Assembly: GCA_001942185.1 (NCBI GenBank)
Contig: MKJV01000101.1
Span: forward strand, 172,907 to 236,906
Direction of reading: 5' to 3'
Length of the DNA: 64,000 bases
Origin: Pseudonocardia sp. CNS-004
GTDB lineage: Bacteria > Actinomycetota > Actinomycetes > Mycobacteriales > Pseudonocardiaceae
Shown here: positions 39,882 through 49,144 of the stretch, piece after piece
Layout: every line of letters begins with the position of its first letter
Position numbering within the stretch: position 1 is the first letter of the stretch
Made by a program: the position numbers and the translations under genes
Notes under the pieces: generated by a model
What the model saw: only the letters and a program-made list of their open reading frames with translations
What the model was told of the DNA's origin: nothing
Database searches by the model: none

Positions 39882-40618
39882 TGACGACCACGCCCGAGCG
39901 GCCGCCCACCGCCCCCGCAGCCCGCCTGCCCCGATTGTTCCGTTCGGCCACGGCGAGGTGGCCCCGGCCCGTAGCCTCCCCGGACGTGGACGGACTCACC
40001 GCGCCGGTCGCCGGGATCGACACCGCCTGGCACCGGCAGCCGCGACGACCCCACCGGCGCGGCGGGGCTGTAGTGCTGCTCGCCGTCCTCACGGTGTTCC
40101 TGTGCGTCGCCTGCAGCACCCCCGAACCGTCCCCCCAGGAGAAGACCATGGACGCCGGAGCCGAGCTGGCCGCCCGCCCCACCCTGGAAGAGATCACCGC
40201 GAGCTACGACCAGATGCTGCAGCGCATCCGCGACCGCCTCGACACCGAGCTCGGCCCCTTCACCTGGTACGAAGCCGATCCGCGCAGCTGGAGCAACTGC
40301 GGCGGGGAGTTCACCAACCTCGGCGGCCACACCACCAGCCCACCGCTGTGGGCGTTCGAGGACAACATCCCCGACGACAAATGGCCCCACGCCCAGCGCA
40401 TCGTCGCCGACATCACGGCCGAGTACGGCTTCGCCACCGGCGGTCTCGGGATCAACACCTCCGGCCGCCACCTCACCCACGGGTTCGACACCACCCTCGG
40501 CGCCCACTACCGGTTCGGCACCCACGTCGCCACCACCCTCGGCGTCAGCAGCGGCTGCCACCGCTCCACCAGCCCCACTCCATGGGCAACCACAACCCAG
40601 GCCTCAGAATCGCCTTGA
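39881..40618 (+). CDS. LppA-family lipoprotein
   Basis: This 245-aa protein has an extended 60-residue N-terminus, then a hydrophobic helix and lipobox-like LCVACS at about residues 77-82. The mature part has YDQMLQRIRDRLDTEL, CGGEFTNLGGHT and a closing FGTHVATTLGVSSGCHR, the LppA-type pattern (compare Rv2543/Rv2544). The long N-terminus before the lipobox is odd. An internal ATG or GTG closer to the helix may be used, but ATG 39881 overlaps the upstream stop. The function of the family is unknown; envelope association is expected. Confidence 0.62.
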   Translation: MTTTPERPPTAPAARLPRLFRSATARWPRPVASPDVDGLTAPVAGIDTAWHRQPRRPHRRGGAVVLLAVLTVFLCVACSTPEPSPQEKTMDAGAELAARPTLEEITASYDQMLQRIRDRLDTELGPFTWYEADPRSWSNCGGEFTNLGGHTTSPPLWAFEDNIPDDKWPHAQRIVADITAEYGFATGGLGINTSGRHLTHGFDTTLGAHYRFGTHVATTLGVSSGCHRSTSPTPWATTTQASESP

Positions 40619-40710
40619 CCGGTGGCTCCCCCGCCCCGGCCGCACGGCAGACCGCCATGACCGTCGTCTCCGCGCTTCCACGTCATGCCGACGGCTTCGA
40701 GGAGGAACCG

Positions 40711-41027
40711 ATGAGCCGCAAGCCCGGAGAGCCCAGAGGCCCGAGATCCTCGACGAGGAGATCGACCTCGAGCATGACGTGGTGCGCGACAGCCATGGCC
40801 GGCGGATCGACGACGCCTCTGTCGACCGAGCCGTCGCCGATGTTCGTGCTCGCCGCGGCCGCCCGTCATTGTCGGAGCAGACGACCGGCGAGCCGTCCCC
40901 CCACGTGTCGTTCCGCGTTCCGGAGCAGACCCGCCGCCGCCTCGACGAGCGCGCCCGGGCCGAGGGGCGACCGGCATCCGAGATCGCCCGAGAGGCGCTG
41001 GACCGATATCTGAGCGGCCAGGTGTAG
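40711..41027 (+). CDS. Ribbon-helix-helix DNA-binding protein (one frameshift)
   Basis: This protein of about 105 aa starts at ATG 40711 behind a strong GAGGAGG site. One missing base near 40738 gives PEILDEEIDLEHDVVRDSHGRR in a single frame. The C-terminal half has VSFRVPEQTRRRLDERAR and EGRPASEIAREALDRYL, a CopG/Arc-type fold. Such proteins are often antitoxins, but no toxin gene is adjacent: the next gene is galE-like. It is therefore an orphan antitoxin or a small repressor. Confidence 0.7.
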
Positions 41028-41123
41028 GAATAGCCCCCGTCGTACGGAGGGGCACGCCCGTCCCGCTCTATCGAACGAGAGTGCCGTTCGTACAACCGGG
41101 CGGGCCGTCGATACGATCCCGCC

Positions 41124-42077
41124 GTGCGTGCCGTCGTTACCGGTGGGGCCGGGTTCATCGGCTCCAACCTCGTGGATTCCCTGGTCGCCGACGGCGCGGA
41201 CGTCCTCGTGCTCGACGATCTGAGCCATGGCTCCGCCGCCAACCTCGCCGGCTCTTCTGCCGCGGAGCTCGTGGAGCTCGACGTGCGGGATGCGGCGGGG
41301 GTGCAGCGGGTCGTCACCGGGTTCCGGCCGGATCTCGTGTTCCACCTCGCGGCGCAGATCGACGTGCGGAAGTCGATGGCCGACCCGGCCACCGACACCG
41401 CGGTCAACGTGCTGGGCTCGGTCAACGTCTTCTCCGCCGCGCTGGAGGCGGGAGTACGCCGGGTCGTCAACACCTCGACGGGCGGGGCGATCTACGGCGA
41501 GACCGACGTGGTGCCCACCCCGGAGACCACCCCCACCGATCCGCTGTCGGCGTACGGGCTGGGCAAGCGCACCGTCGAGCGATACGGCAGCTGGTTCCGG
41601 CGCAACCACGGGCTCGACGTCGTGACGCTGCGCTACGGCAACGTGTACGGGCCGCGCCAGGACCCACGCGGCGACGCGGGCGTCATCGCGATCTTCTGCG
41701 ACCGGGTGCTCGCGGGGCAGCGGCCCACCGTGTTCGGGGACGGCCGGCAGACCCGCGACTACGTGTTCGTCGGGGACATCGTCGCCGCCAACCGGGCGGC
41801 AGCCGCGGCGGCGGACCTCCCCCACGACATCTACAACGTCGGCACCGGCACCGAGGTGGACGTGATCGCGCTCGCCGCGGCCGTGGCGGCGGCGGCAGGC
41901 GTGGACGACTTCACCCCCGAGTTCCGGCCGGCGCGGGCGGGTGAGGTGCTGCGCAGCTGCCTCGACGTCTCCCGCGCCCGGTCCGAGCTGGGGCTCCCCC
42001 CGCCGACCGGCCTGACCGACGGGCTGCGCGCCACCCTCGACTGGGTGCGCACCCTCCCCCGGGAGCCGTCCGCGTGA
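41124..42077 (+). CDS. NAD-dependent sugar epimerase, GalE-like
   Basis: This 317-aa extended SDR starts at GTG 41124. It has the NAD loop VTGGAGFIGSNLVDSL, FHLAAQIDVRKSM, NTSTGGAIYGE and the catalytic YGLGKRTVE (Tyr-x3-Lys). It resembles the actinobacterial UDP-glucose 4-epimerases that make UDP-galactose for Glf (Rv3634c-like). Its GTGA overlap with rmlC shows co-expression with the rhamnose genes. Other UDP- or dTDP-sugar substrates are not excluded. Confidence 0.82.
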   Translation: MRAVVTGGAGFIGSNLVDSLVADGADVLVLDDLSHGSAANLAGSSAAELVELDVRDAAGVQRVVTGFRPDLVFHLAAQIDVRKSMADPATDTAVNVLGSVNVFSAALEAGVRRVVNTSTGGAIYGETDVVPTPETTPTDPLSAYGLGKRTVERYGSWFRRNHGLDVVTLRYGNVYGPRQDPRGDAGVIAIFCDRVLAGQRPTVFGDGRQTRDYVFVGDIVAANRAAAAAADLPHDIYNVGTGTEVDVIALAAAVAAAAGVDDFTPEFRPARAGEVLRSCLDVSRARSELGLPPPTGLTDGLRATLDWVRTLPREPSA

Positions 42078-42622
42078 ACCCGCTGCAGGTGTCGCAGACG
42101 TCCATCCCGGGCCTGCTCCACGTCGACCTCGTCCTGCACCGCGACGGCCGCGGCTGGTTCAAGGAGAGCTTCCAGCGCGCGAAGCTCGAGGCGCTCGGGT
42201 TCCCGCCGTTCGAGATCGTGCAGAGCAACGTCTCCTACAACGCCGAGGTGGGGGTCACCCGCGGCATCCACGCCGAGCCGTGGGACAAGTTCATCTCGCT
42301 GGCGAACGGGAGGGCGTTCGCCGCGATCGTCGACCTGCGGGCGGGCGAGTCGTTCGGGCGGGTGGAGACGTTCGAGCTGCACCCCGGCAACGCGATCTTC
42401 GTGCCGCGCGGGTGCGGCAACTCCTACCAGACGCTCACTCCGGACGTCGTCTACTCGTACCTGGTGAACGAGCACTGGACCCCGGACGCGCGGTACACGC
42501 TGATCCAGGCGTTCGACCCTGCGCTGGGCATCGAGTGGCCGATCGACGAGGAGAAGGCGATCCGCTCGGACAAGGACCGTGGGCACCCACCGCTCGCGAC
42601 CGTCGCGCCCACGGGGATCTGA
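42074..42622 (+). CDS. rmlC: dTDP-4-dehydrorhamnose 3,5-epimerase, RmlC-like
   Basis: This 182-aa cupin keeps the expected catalytic His (TRGIHAEPWDK), Tyr (VVYSYLVNEHW) and Asp (AFDPALGIEWP). The WDKFISLANGR stretch replaces the common QxKLV motif. This form matches the RmlC half of the fused RmlCD protein of corynebacteria rather than the mycobacterial RmlC. Here the two halves are separate: one base separates its stop from the rmlD start. GTG 42074 overlaps the galE stop. Confidence 0.85.
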   Translation: MNPLQVSQTSIPGLLHVDLVLHRDGRGWFKESFQRAKLEALGFPPFEIVQSNVSYNAEVGVTRGIHAEPWDKFISLANGRAFAAIVDLRAGESFGRVETFELHPGNAIFVPRGCGNSYQTLTPDVVYSYLVNEHWTPDARYTLIQAFDPALGIEWPIDEEKAIRSDKDRGHPPLATVAPTGI

Positions 42623-42623
42623 C

Positions 42624-43486
42624 GTGCGCGTACTGGTACTCGGAGCCGGCGGGCAGGTGGGGAAGGCGCTGGTCGCCGCGCTGCCGGACGCCACCGCGCT
42701 GCGGCACTCCGAGCTCGACATCGGGAACCTCGACATCGCCGACGCCGCGAACGCGACGATCGACTGGGCGCCTACGACACGGTCGTCAACGCCGCCGCGT
42801 TCACCGACGTGGACGGCGCCGAGACCCCCGACGGCCGCGCCGCCGCGTGGCGGACCAACGCGACCGGGCCGTCCGCGCTCGCCGCGATCTGCCACCGCAC
42901 CGGCTCGACGCTGGTGCACCTGTCCACCGAGTACGTGTTCGACGGCCGGTCCACGCGCCCGTACGCGGAGGACGCGCCGCTGACCCCACTGTCGGTATAC
43001 GGCGCCTCCAAGGCAGCGGGCGACGTCGCCGTGCAGACCGTCGAACGGCACTACCTGGTGCGGCCGAGCTGGGTGGTGGGCGACGGCCGCAACTTCGTGC
43101 GCACGATGCTCCGGCTGGCCGAGAAGGGTGTCGAGCCGGCCGTGGTGGCCGACCAGGTCGGGCGCCCGACGTTCGCCGCCGACCTGGCCGCTGCGATCGT
43201 GCAGCTCGTGGCGAGCGGGGCCCCGTACGGCAGCTACCACGTGACGGGCGGCGGCGAGCCCGCGTCGTGGGCGGAGGTGGCACGAGCGACGTTCGCACTG
43301 GCCGGACACGGCGACCTGCGGGTCACCGACACCACGACCGCCGAGTACTTCGCCGACAAACCGCACGCCGCCCGCCGCCCGCGCAGCAGCGTGCTCGACC
43401 TGTCGAAGGCGACCGCGGCCGGCGTGCCCGTCCCGGACTGGCGGGAACGGCTGGCCGAGTACGTCGAGGCGACAACCCGGTCGTGA
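42624..43486 (+). CDS. rmlD: dTDP-4-dehydrorhamnose reductase (one frameshift)
   Basis: This SDR of about 287 aa has VLVLGAGGQVGKALVAAL at the start, STEYVFDGRSTRPYAEDAP, YGASKAAGD (Tyr-x3-Lys), RPSWVVGDG and a C-terminal SSVLDLSKATAAG. It carries out the last step of dTDP-L-rhamnose synthesis. One missing G near 42769 gives IDWGAYDTVVNAAAFTDVDG. It follows rmlC by one base and converges on rmlB. Confidence 0.9.
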
Positions 43487-43526
43487 GTGGACCACGCTGT
43501 ATCTATGGTTCGGTCGCTCCGCTCCC

Positions 43527-44500
43527 TCACGGGGTTTTGAGCGGTTCCCACCAGGTGCGGTGCTCGCGGTACCAGCGGACGGTCTCGGCGAGGCCCCGCT
43601 CGAACGACACCCGTGGGGCGTAGCCGAGCTCGTCGGCGATCTTGGACCAGTCGACGCTGTAGCGGCGGTCGTGGCCCTTGCGGTCGGCCACCGGTTCGAT
43701 CATCGACTCGTCGGCACCCACCGCGGCGAGCAGCCGCAGCGTCAGCTCCTTGTTGGTGAGCTCGGTGCCACCGCCGATGTTGTAGACCTCGCCGTCACGG
43801 CCCTTCTCCGCCACGAGCTGGATGCCGCGGCAGTGGTCGTCGACGTGCAGCCAGTCGCGGACGTTGAGGCCGTCGCCGTAGAGCGGCACCTTCCTGCCGT
43901 CGAGGAGGTTGGTGACGAACAGCGGGATGACCTTCTCCGGGAACTGGTGCGGCCCGTAGTTGTTCGAGCAGCGGGTGATGCAGACCGGCAGGCCGTGGGT
44001 GCGGTGGAACGCGCGGGCGAGCAGGTCCGAGCCCGCCTTCGACGCCGAGTAGGGCGAGTTCGGTTCCAGCGGGTGTGACTCGGGCCACGCGCCCTCGTCG
44101 ATCGAGCCGTACACCTCGTCGGTGGAGACGTGCACGAACCGCGACACCCCGTGCTCCAGCGCCGCCTGCAGCAGCACCTGGGTGCCGACGACGTTCGTGG
44201 AGACGAAGTCGGCGGCGCCCGCGATCGAGCGGTCGACGTGCGACTCGGCGGCGAAGTGCACCACCACGTCGACGCCGGCCATGACGTCGGCGACCGCGCG
44301 GCATCCCGGATGTCCCCCCGGACGAAGCGCAGCCGCGGGTCGGCCGCGTACCCGGGGAGGTTGGTGAGCGTGCCCGCATAGGTGAGCAGGTCGAGCACCA
44401 CGACCTCGGCGTCGGCGTATGCCGGGTAGGCGCCCGCCAGCAGCGAGCGCACGTAGTGCGAGCCGATGAAGCCCGCGCCCCCGGTGACGAGGACCCGCAC
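43527..44500 (-). CDS. rmlB: dTDP-glucose 4,6-dehydratase (one frameshift)
   Basis: This protein of about 324 aa has VLVTGGAGFIGSHYVRSLL at the start, HFAAESHVDRSI, STDEVYGS with the catalytic Asp-Glu pair, YSASKAGSD (Tyr-x3-Lys), TRCSNNYGP and the late NIGGGTELTN. It makes dTDP-4-keto-6-deoxyglucose for RmlC. The frame shifts near 44296, where one missing base restores the stretch before VADVMAGVDVVVHFAAESH. The start is 1 bp past the rmlA stop, so rmlA-rmlB form one unit. Confidence 0.92.
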
Positions 44501-44501
44501 G

Positions 44502-45395
44502 TCAGCCTCCCCCGGCGAACGACTTCGCCACGTCCATCACGTACTCGCCGTAGCCCGACTTCGCCTGCCGCTCGCCCAGCGCGTAGCAGGCGGCCGGGTC
44601 GATGAAACCCATCCGCATCGCGATCTCCTCGATGCAGGCGATCCGGACACCCTGCCGGTTCTCCAGCACCCGCACGTACTCCCCCGCCTCGAGCAGCGAC
44701 TCGTGGGTGCCGGTGTCCAGCCAGGCGAACCCGCGGCCGAGGTCGACCAGGCGGGCGGCACCGCGTTCGAGGTAGGCGCGGTTGACGTCGGTGATCTCCA
44801 GCTCGCCGCGGGCCGACGGTGTGAGGCCGGCCGCGATCTCCACCACGTCGTTGTCGTAGAGGTAGAGCCCGGTGACCGCGCGGTTCGACCGCGGGTGCTC
44901 CGGCTTCTCCTCGATCGACAGCAACCGGCCGTCCGGGCCGGACTCGGCCACGCCGTAGCGCTGCGGGTCGCGCACGGCGTAACCGAACAGGACGCAGCCC
45001 GCCTCACCGGTGGCGACCTCGGCGATCGACCGCTGCAGGAGCCCGGAGAAGCCCGGCCCGTGGAAGATGTTGTCGCCGAGCACCAGTGCGACCGGGTCGG
45101 AGCCCACGTGCTCCGCGCCGATGACGAACGCCTCGGCCAGCCCGTTCGGCGCGGGCTGCTCGGCGTAGCCGATGGACAGGCCCAGCTCACCGCCGTCGCC
45201 GAGGAGACGCCGGAACGCCGGGACGTCCTGCGGAGTGGAGATCACCAGGATGTCCCGGATCCCGGCCAGCATCAGCACCGACAGCGGGTAGTAGACCATC
45301 GGCTTGTCGTAGACGGGCAACAGCTGCTTCGAGACGGCTCGGGTGATCGGGTGCAGCCGCGTGCCCGAGCCACCTGCGAGGACGATTCCCTTCAC
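44502..45395 (-). CDS. rmlA: Glucose-1-phosphate thymidylyltransferase
   Basis: This 297-aa nucleotidyltransferase has the signature GIVLAGGSGTRLHPITRAVS, KQLLPVYDKPMVYYPLS, LGDNIFHG and EKPEHPRSN, and the DTGTHESLLEA substrate loop. It makes dTDP-glucose and is usually inhibited by dTDP-rhamnose. It is first of the rmlA-rmlB pair and 27 bp downstream of ubiA on the same strand, so the DPPR synthase, phosphatase and rhamnose genes may share a transcript. Confidence 0.95.
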   Translation of the reverse strand: MKGIVLAGGSGTRLHPITRAVSKQLLPVYDKPMVYYPLSVLMLAGIRDILVISTPQDVPAFRRLLGDGGELGLSIGYAEQPAPNGLAEAFVIGAEHVGSDPVALVLGDNIFHGPGFSGLLQRSIAEVATGEAGCVLFGYAVRDPQRYGVAESGPDGRLLSIEEKPEHPRSNRAVTGLYLYDNDVVEIAAGLTPSARGELEITDVNRAYLERGAARLVDLGRGFAWLDTGTHESLLEAGEYVRVLENRQGVRIACIEEIAMRMGFIDPAACYALGERQAKSGYGEYVMDVAKSFAGGG

Positions 45396-45422
45396 CGGGG
45401 CGCCTTCATCCGCGGGCGGCGA

Positions 45423-46346
45423 TCAGGAGTACACGGCGAGCGTCAGCGTGGCCACCCAGACCAGTGCGAGCACCTGCAGCACCCGGTCGCCCAGCGCGAT
45501 CTCCTCCGGCTCGCCGCCGTTGCCGGAGTCGACGTCGACCGAGTAGCGCAGCACGGCGATCACGAACGGCACGATCGAGATCACCGACCACAGCTGGTTG
45601 TGCCGCACGACGCCGATGTCGAAGGCCCACAGCGAGTACGTGGTGATCGACACCGTGGCCGAGAGCGCCCACACGAACCGCAGGTAGGACGCCGAGTAGC
45701 TCTCCAACGACTTGCGGATCTTCGCGCCGGTGCGCTCGGCGAGCATCATCTCGGCGTACCGCTTGCCCGCCACCATGAACAGCGACCCGAAACCGGCCAC
45801 CAGCAGGAACCACTGGGACAGCACGATGTCGGTGGCGGCGCCGCCCGCGATCGCCCGCAGCAGGAAGCCGGACGCGACGATGCAGATGTCGAGCACCGCC
45901 TGGTGCTTGAGCCAGAAGCAGTAGGCCAGCTGCACCGCGATGTACACGGCCAGCACGACCACCAGCTGGATGCTGGCCAGCACGCTCAGCGCGAGCGCGC
46001 CCAGCAGCAGCACCACGGCCACGGCCATCGCGAGCCCCGGCGGCACGATGCCCGCGGCGATCGGCCGGTTGCGCTTGGTGGGGTGGGCCCGGTCGGCGGC
46101 CACGTCGTTGGCGTCGTTGATCAGGTAGATCCCCGACGCCGCGATCGAGAACGCCACGAACGCGACGGCCAGCTCGAGGACGATCCCGTCGCGCAGCAGG
46201 TCGCCGCTGGCGAACGGCGCGGCCAGCACCAGCACGTTCTTGACCCACTGCCGGGGCCGCATCGTGCGTACCACGCCCCGCGCGACGGCCACCGGCGTGC
46301 GTGGCTGCGGGACGGCCTGCTCGGTCGGCACGTCGGTGCTGGTCAT
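45423..46346 (-). CDS. ubiA: Decaprenyl-phosphate phosphoribosyltransferase (UbiA family)
   Basis: This 307-aa protein has nine or so helices and the UbiA aspartate motif NDANDVAADRAHPTKRNRP (about residues 77-95), plus GKRYAEM and SLESYSASYLRFVW in the second half. It transfers 5-phosphoribose from PRPP to decaprenyl phosphate, the first committed step of the arabinose donor (Rv3806c-like). ATG 46346 overlaps the stop of the PAP2 phosphatase gene by 4 bp, the order kept in mycobacteria. Confidence 0.92.
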   Translation of the reverse strand: MTSTDVPTEQAVPQPRTPVAVARGVVRTMRPRQWVKNVLVLAAPFASGDLLRDGIVLELAVAFVAFSIAASGIYLINDANDVAADRAHPTKRNRPIAAGIVPPGLAMAVAVVLLLGALALSVLASIQLVVVLAVYIAVQLAYCFWLKHQAVLDICIVASGFLLRAIAGGAATDIVLSQWFLLVAGFGSLFMVAGKRYAEMMLAERTGAKIRKSLESYSASYLRFVWALSATVSITTYSLWAFDIGVVRHNQLWSVISIVPFVIAVLRYSVDVDSGNGGEPEEIALGDRVLQVLALVWVATLTLAVYS

Positions 46347-46954
46347 CGGGATTCCTTCCGGGCGACCCGGCGAGCCGCGACCGCGACGGCGGCGCCGAGC
46401 GCGGAACCTGCGAGTACGTCTGTGGGGTAGTGGACGCCGAGCACCATCCGCGAGAGGGCCATGGCCGGCACCAGCGCGGCGGCGAGCGGCTTGCGCAGCA
46501 GCGCGCCGTACAGGATCGCCGCCGTGGTGGTGGACGTCGCGTGGGCCGACGGGAAGCTCAGCCTGCTCGGGGTGCCGACGTGGACCTGCACGCGCGGGTC
46601 GTCCGGGCGCGGCCTGCGCACCACGCGCTTGACCCCGACCGACGCCCCGTGGGCGAGCGTGACGGCGGCCGTGGCGGCGATCCAGTCGCGGCGCCTCCTG
46701 CGGTCGACGAGCGCACCGATCGCGCCGATCGCGAGCCAGCCCGCGGCGTGCTCGCCGAAGTGCGACATGCCGCGTGCCACCTGCACCACCCGGGGCCTGC
46801 CCAGCGTGCCCTGCACGGCCTCGAGGACCCGGACCTCGGCGCCCGCCTGCGCGACGCCGACCTCGCCGTCCGGTTCGAGGATCGGGACGGCGTGCCGGGC
46901 GGGGCGTTCGAGGAGCTCGGCCACCGGTTGGGCCTCCAGTACGGCGCGGCGCAC
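46343..46954 (-). CDS. PAP2 phosphatase, probable decaprenylphosphoryl-5-phosphoribose phosphatase
   Basis: This 203-aa membrane protein has the three PAP2 motifs: KRVVRRPRP, FPSAHATS and SRMVLGVHYPTD. Position directly upstream of ubiA matches Rv3807c, which dephosphorylates the UbiA product to give decaprenyl-phosphoryl-ribose for DprE1. The N-terminal 60 residues before SHFGEHAAGW are poorly conserved; ATG 46954 is the first start in frame and the true start could be internal. Confidence 0.85.
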   Translation of the reverse strand: MRRAVLEAQPVAELLERPARHAVPILEPDGEVGVAQAGAEVRVLEAVQGTLGRPRVVQVARGMSHFGEHAAGWLAIGAIGALVDRRRRRDWIAATAAVTLAHGASVGVKRVVRRPRPDDPRVQVHVGTPSRLSFPSAHATSTTTAAILYGALLRKPLAAALVPAMALSRMVLGVHYPTDVLAGSALGAAVAVAARRVARKESR

Positions 46955-47073
46955 CGGGCGCCGCGTGGTTCGGTGCGGCGCGGCGCCGCACGGAGTGTGC
47001 GCTGTCGTCGCCCGATGCTACGCCCGGTCACCCTGAGTATCCGGACGTGGGCGGAACCGTGTCGACGTGCAGC

Positions 47074-47867
47074 TCAGAACCACCGCTCCAGCACGAGCGC
47101 CAGCCCGTCGTCGGCGTTGCTCCCCGTGACCTCGTCGGCGACCGCGAGGAGCGCCGGGTGGGCGTTGCCCATCGCGACCCCGTGCCCGGCCCAGCGCAGC
47201 ATCTCCAGGTCGTTGGGCATGTCGCCGAAGGCGATCACGTCGGCAGGCTGCACGCCGCGCACGCGGGCCACCTCGGCGAGGCCGGTGGCCTTCGTCACCC
47301 CCGGCGGGGAGACCTCCACGAGCCCGCGGGGTGGGAGAACGTGAGGTCGGCAGCGGAACCGATCACCGGGGCGAGCGCGGTGACCATCTCGGCGCTCGAC
47401 AACGCCGGATCCCGGATGAGCAGCTTCACCGCGGGCTCGCCGAGCAGCACCGAGCGCTCCGCGGCCACCCCGTCGCCGTCGACCCACGCGTGCCGGTAGC
47501 CGGCCTCCGCGACGAACGGGGCACCCAGGTCCACCCGCTCGACCGCGAACCGGCACCGGGGCAGCACCGCGGTGGCCGCGGCGGCGATCCCGGCGAGCGT
47601 GTCGGGGCCGATGGTGCCCGCCCACAGCACCCGGTCGGCCGCCACGTCGTAGAGCACGCTCCCGTTGGCGCACACGGCGAGCGTCGCGACCCCCAGCTGC
47701 GCGGTGACCGGCGGGATCCAGCGCGGCGGCCGCCCCGTCACGAGCACGAACCCGACACCCGCAGCGACCAGCCGTTCGACGACGGCACCCGTGCGCGCCG
47801 ACACGCGCTCCTCGGGATCGAGCAGCGTGCCGTCGACGTCGGTGGCGACGAGACGGGGAGCTTGCAC
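47074..47867 (-). CDS. HAD-superfamily Cof-type phosphatase (one frameshift)
   Basis: This protein of about 264 aa has HAD motif I (LVATDVDGTLLDPE), motif II (FVLVTGRPP) and motif IV (VIAFGDMPNDLEML). The C2B cap lies between. One missing base near 47328 joins FSHP to RGLVEVSPPGVTKATGLAEV. Cof-type enzymes dephosphorylate sugar phosphates and similar metabolites; the substrate is unknown. It is the nearest minus-strand gene upstream of the PAP2-ubiA unit, with a 119-bp gap. Confidence 0.83.
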
Positions 47868-48193
47868 CCGACCAGACTACGTTCGCCCGGAGCCACGGGG
47901 TCGCCACAGCGCCGGAGAGCCTGCTCTCACGGCGACCGCCCCGCCCGCCGAGCCTCGGCGGATCACCTGAGTGCCGTCCGATGCGTCCCGGGGCAGCGGT
48001 CGCCGACGGCGCCCCGGAGTGGCTGCTGAGCCCGGCAGACGGGCGCGGATCCTGGTGAGCCGCAGGGTTCAGGAGAGTCCTGGACGGCTCGGTAGCAGAA
48101 CAGCGAACCGCCCGCCCCTGCCCGGGACGAGCGGTTCGTCGGCGTCTCGCGGTTCCGCCGTCAGCGGATGGGTATCGCCTCAGTCCGAGCTCA
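47868..48193. other. Intergenic region with hairpin
   Basis: No coding frame of quality is seen in these 326 bases. CGAACCGC (48104-48111) and GCGGTTCG (48131-48138) form an 8-bp stem with a 19-base loop, 56 bp past the methyltransferase stop on the minus strand. It may act as a terminator although no T-run follows. Confidence 0.4.
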
Positions 48194-49012
48194 TCACGGC
48201 TTTCGCGCTACGCCACCGGTGGTCGGGTCCGAGGGTGCCTCCCCGCCGACGGAAGCCACGCTCGGCCGCCACTGCGTGATGGGGACCAGACCGGGTTCGA
48301 CGACCTCCAGCCCTTCGAAGCATCGACGGATCTTCTCGGCCGGTGGTGGCACGTAAGGCACGGCACCGGATGCCGCGTAGCCGCCGAAGATCTCTTCGAC
48401 ATTGGGCGTGCTGTCATCTTCGTCCCACAACGCGAGATGGCTGCCGGAGGGCACCCCCGCCATCACTTGCGCCACGATCGACTTCGCCACGTCGTAGTCC
48501 CGCGCATATCCGAGGGAACCCATGAACATCACCGCGATCGGCTCGTCGAAGTTCAACACGCTCTTCGCGTGAGCCAGGACCAGATCCGGATCGTGGTAAT
48601 CCGCGTCGACGTACGTCGTGACGCCTGCCGAGGTTGTGTTCACCAGCAGCGCCCGCGCGTGCGTCAGCACGATCGGGTCGTTGTCGATGTAGATGATCCG
48701 TGCGTCGGGTGTGATCGACTGAACGATCTGGTGAGTGTTTTGCCCCTCCGTGACGGGGAGGCCGCATCCGATGTCCAGGAACTGCCGCATCCCGGCCTCC
48801 TGGGCCAGGTACCGCACAACTCGGATGAGAAACTGACGAGAGTTGCGCGCCAGACCCGCGAAGTCGTACATCGACAGGGCGGCCTGGCCGGCGAGCCGGT
48901 CGATCTCGTAGTTGTCCTTCCCGCCCATGAAGAAGTCCCACACCCGGGCAGCACCGGGCACGTCGAGCCGGATTCGATTCTCGGAAACCGGTGGCTCCCA
49001 CGGTTCGGTCAC
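48194..49012 (-). CDS. S-adenosyl methyltransferase, DUF574 family
   Basis: This 272-aa protein has the family opening RVWDFFMGGKDNYEIDRLAG, the SAM-binding FLDIGCGLPVTEGQNTHQI, IIYIDNDPIVLTHARALL and a Pro-rich C-terminus. DUF574 proteins are numerous in Streptomyces and Pseudonocardiaceae and mostly unassigned. GTG 49012 is chosen because AGGAG precedes it; a TTG at 49039 is possible. It is next to an XRE-DUF5753 regulator on the same strand (132-bp gap), a frequent neighbourhood. Confidence 0.85.
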   Translation of the reverse strand: MTEPWEPPVSENRIRLDVPGAARVWDFFMGGKDNYEIDRLAGQAALSMYDFAGLARNSRQFLIRVVRYLAQEAGMRQFLDIGCGLPVTEGQNTHQIVQSITPDARIIYIDNDPIVLTHARALLVNTTSAGVTTYVDADYHDPDLVLAHAKSVLNFDEPIAVMFMGSLGYARDYDVAKSIVAQVMAGVPSGSHLALWDEDDSTPNVEEIFGGYAASGAVPYVPPPAEKIRRCFEGLEVVEPGLVPITQWRPSVASVGGEAPSDPTTGGVARKP

Positions 49013-49144
49013 GTGGCACTCACTCCTAGCGTCGTCCAACTTCGTGGTCGCTTCAACCTAGCGGAAAGGGTGACTCAGGCTGCAGGCGTCCTGCGTGACA
49101 CAATCCGGCTTCCGCAGAGGTTGCTCGATTGCGGAGACGCCATG

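Noticed and set aside
40711..41027. Type II toxin-antitoxin pair including the ribbon-helix-helix gene
   Set aside because: No toxin-like gene is adjacent on either side; upstream is a lipoprotein and downstream an epimerase.
43519..43544. CCGCTC/GAGCGG stem with a TTTT stretch between rmlD and rmlB as a bidirectional terminator
   Set aside because: Half of the stem lies inside the rmlB coding end and the T-run is inside the loop, not after the stem; not convincing.
44466..46430. Plus-strand open frame opposite rmlA and ubiA
   Set aside because: Antisense shadow; rmlA and ubiA have full family signatures on the minus strand.
47868..48193. tRNA or other RNA gene in the gap
   Set aside because: No cloverleaf with a T-loop GTTCRA and matching acceptor stem could be built; only one simple hairpin is present.
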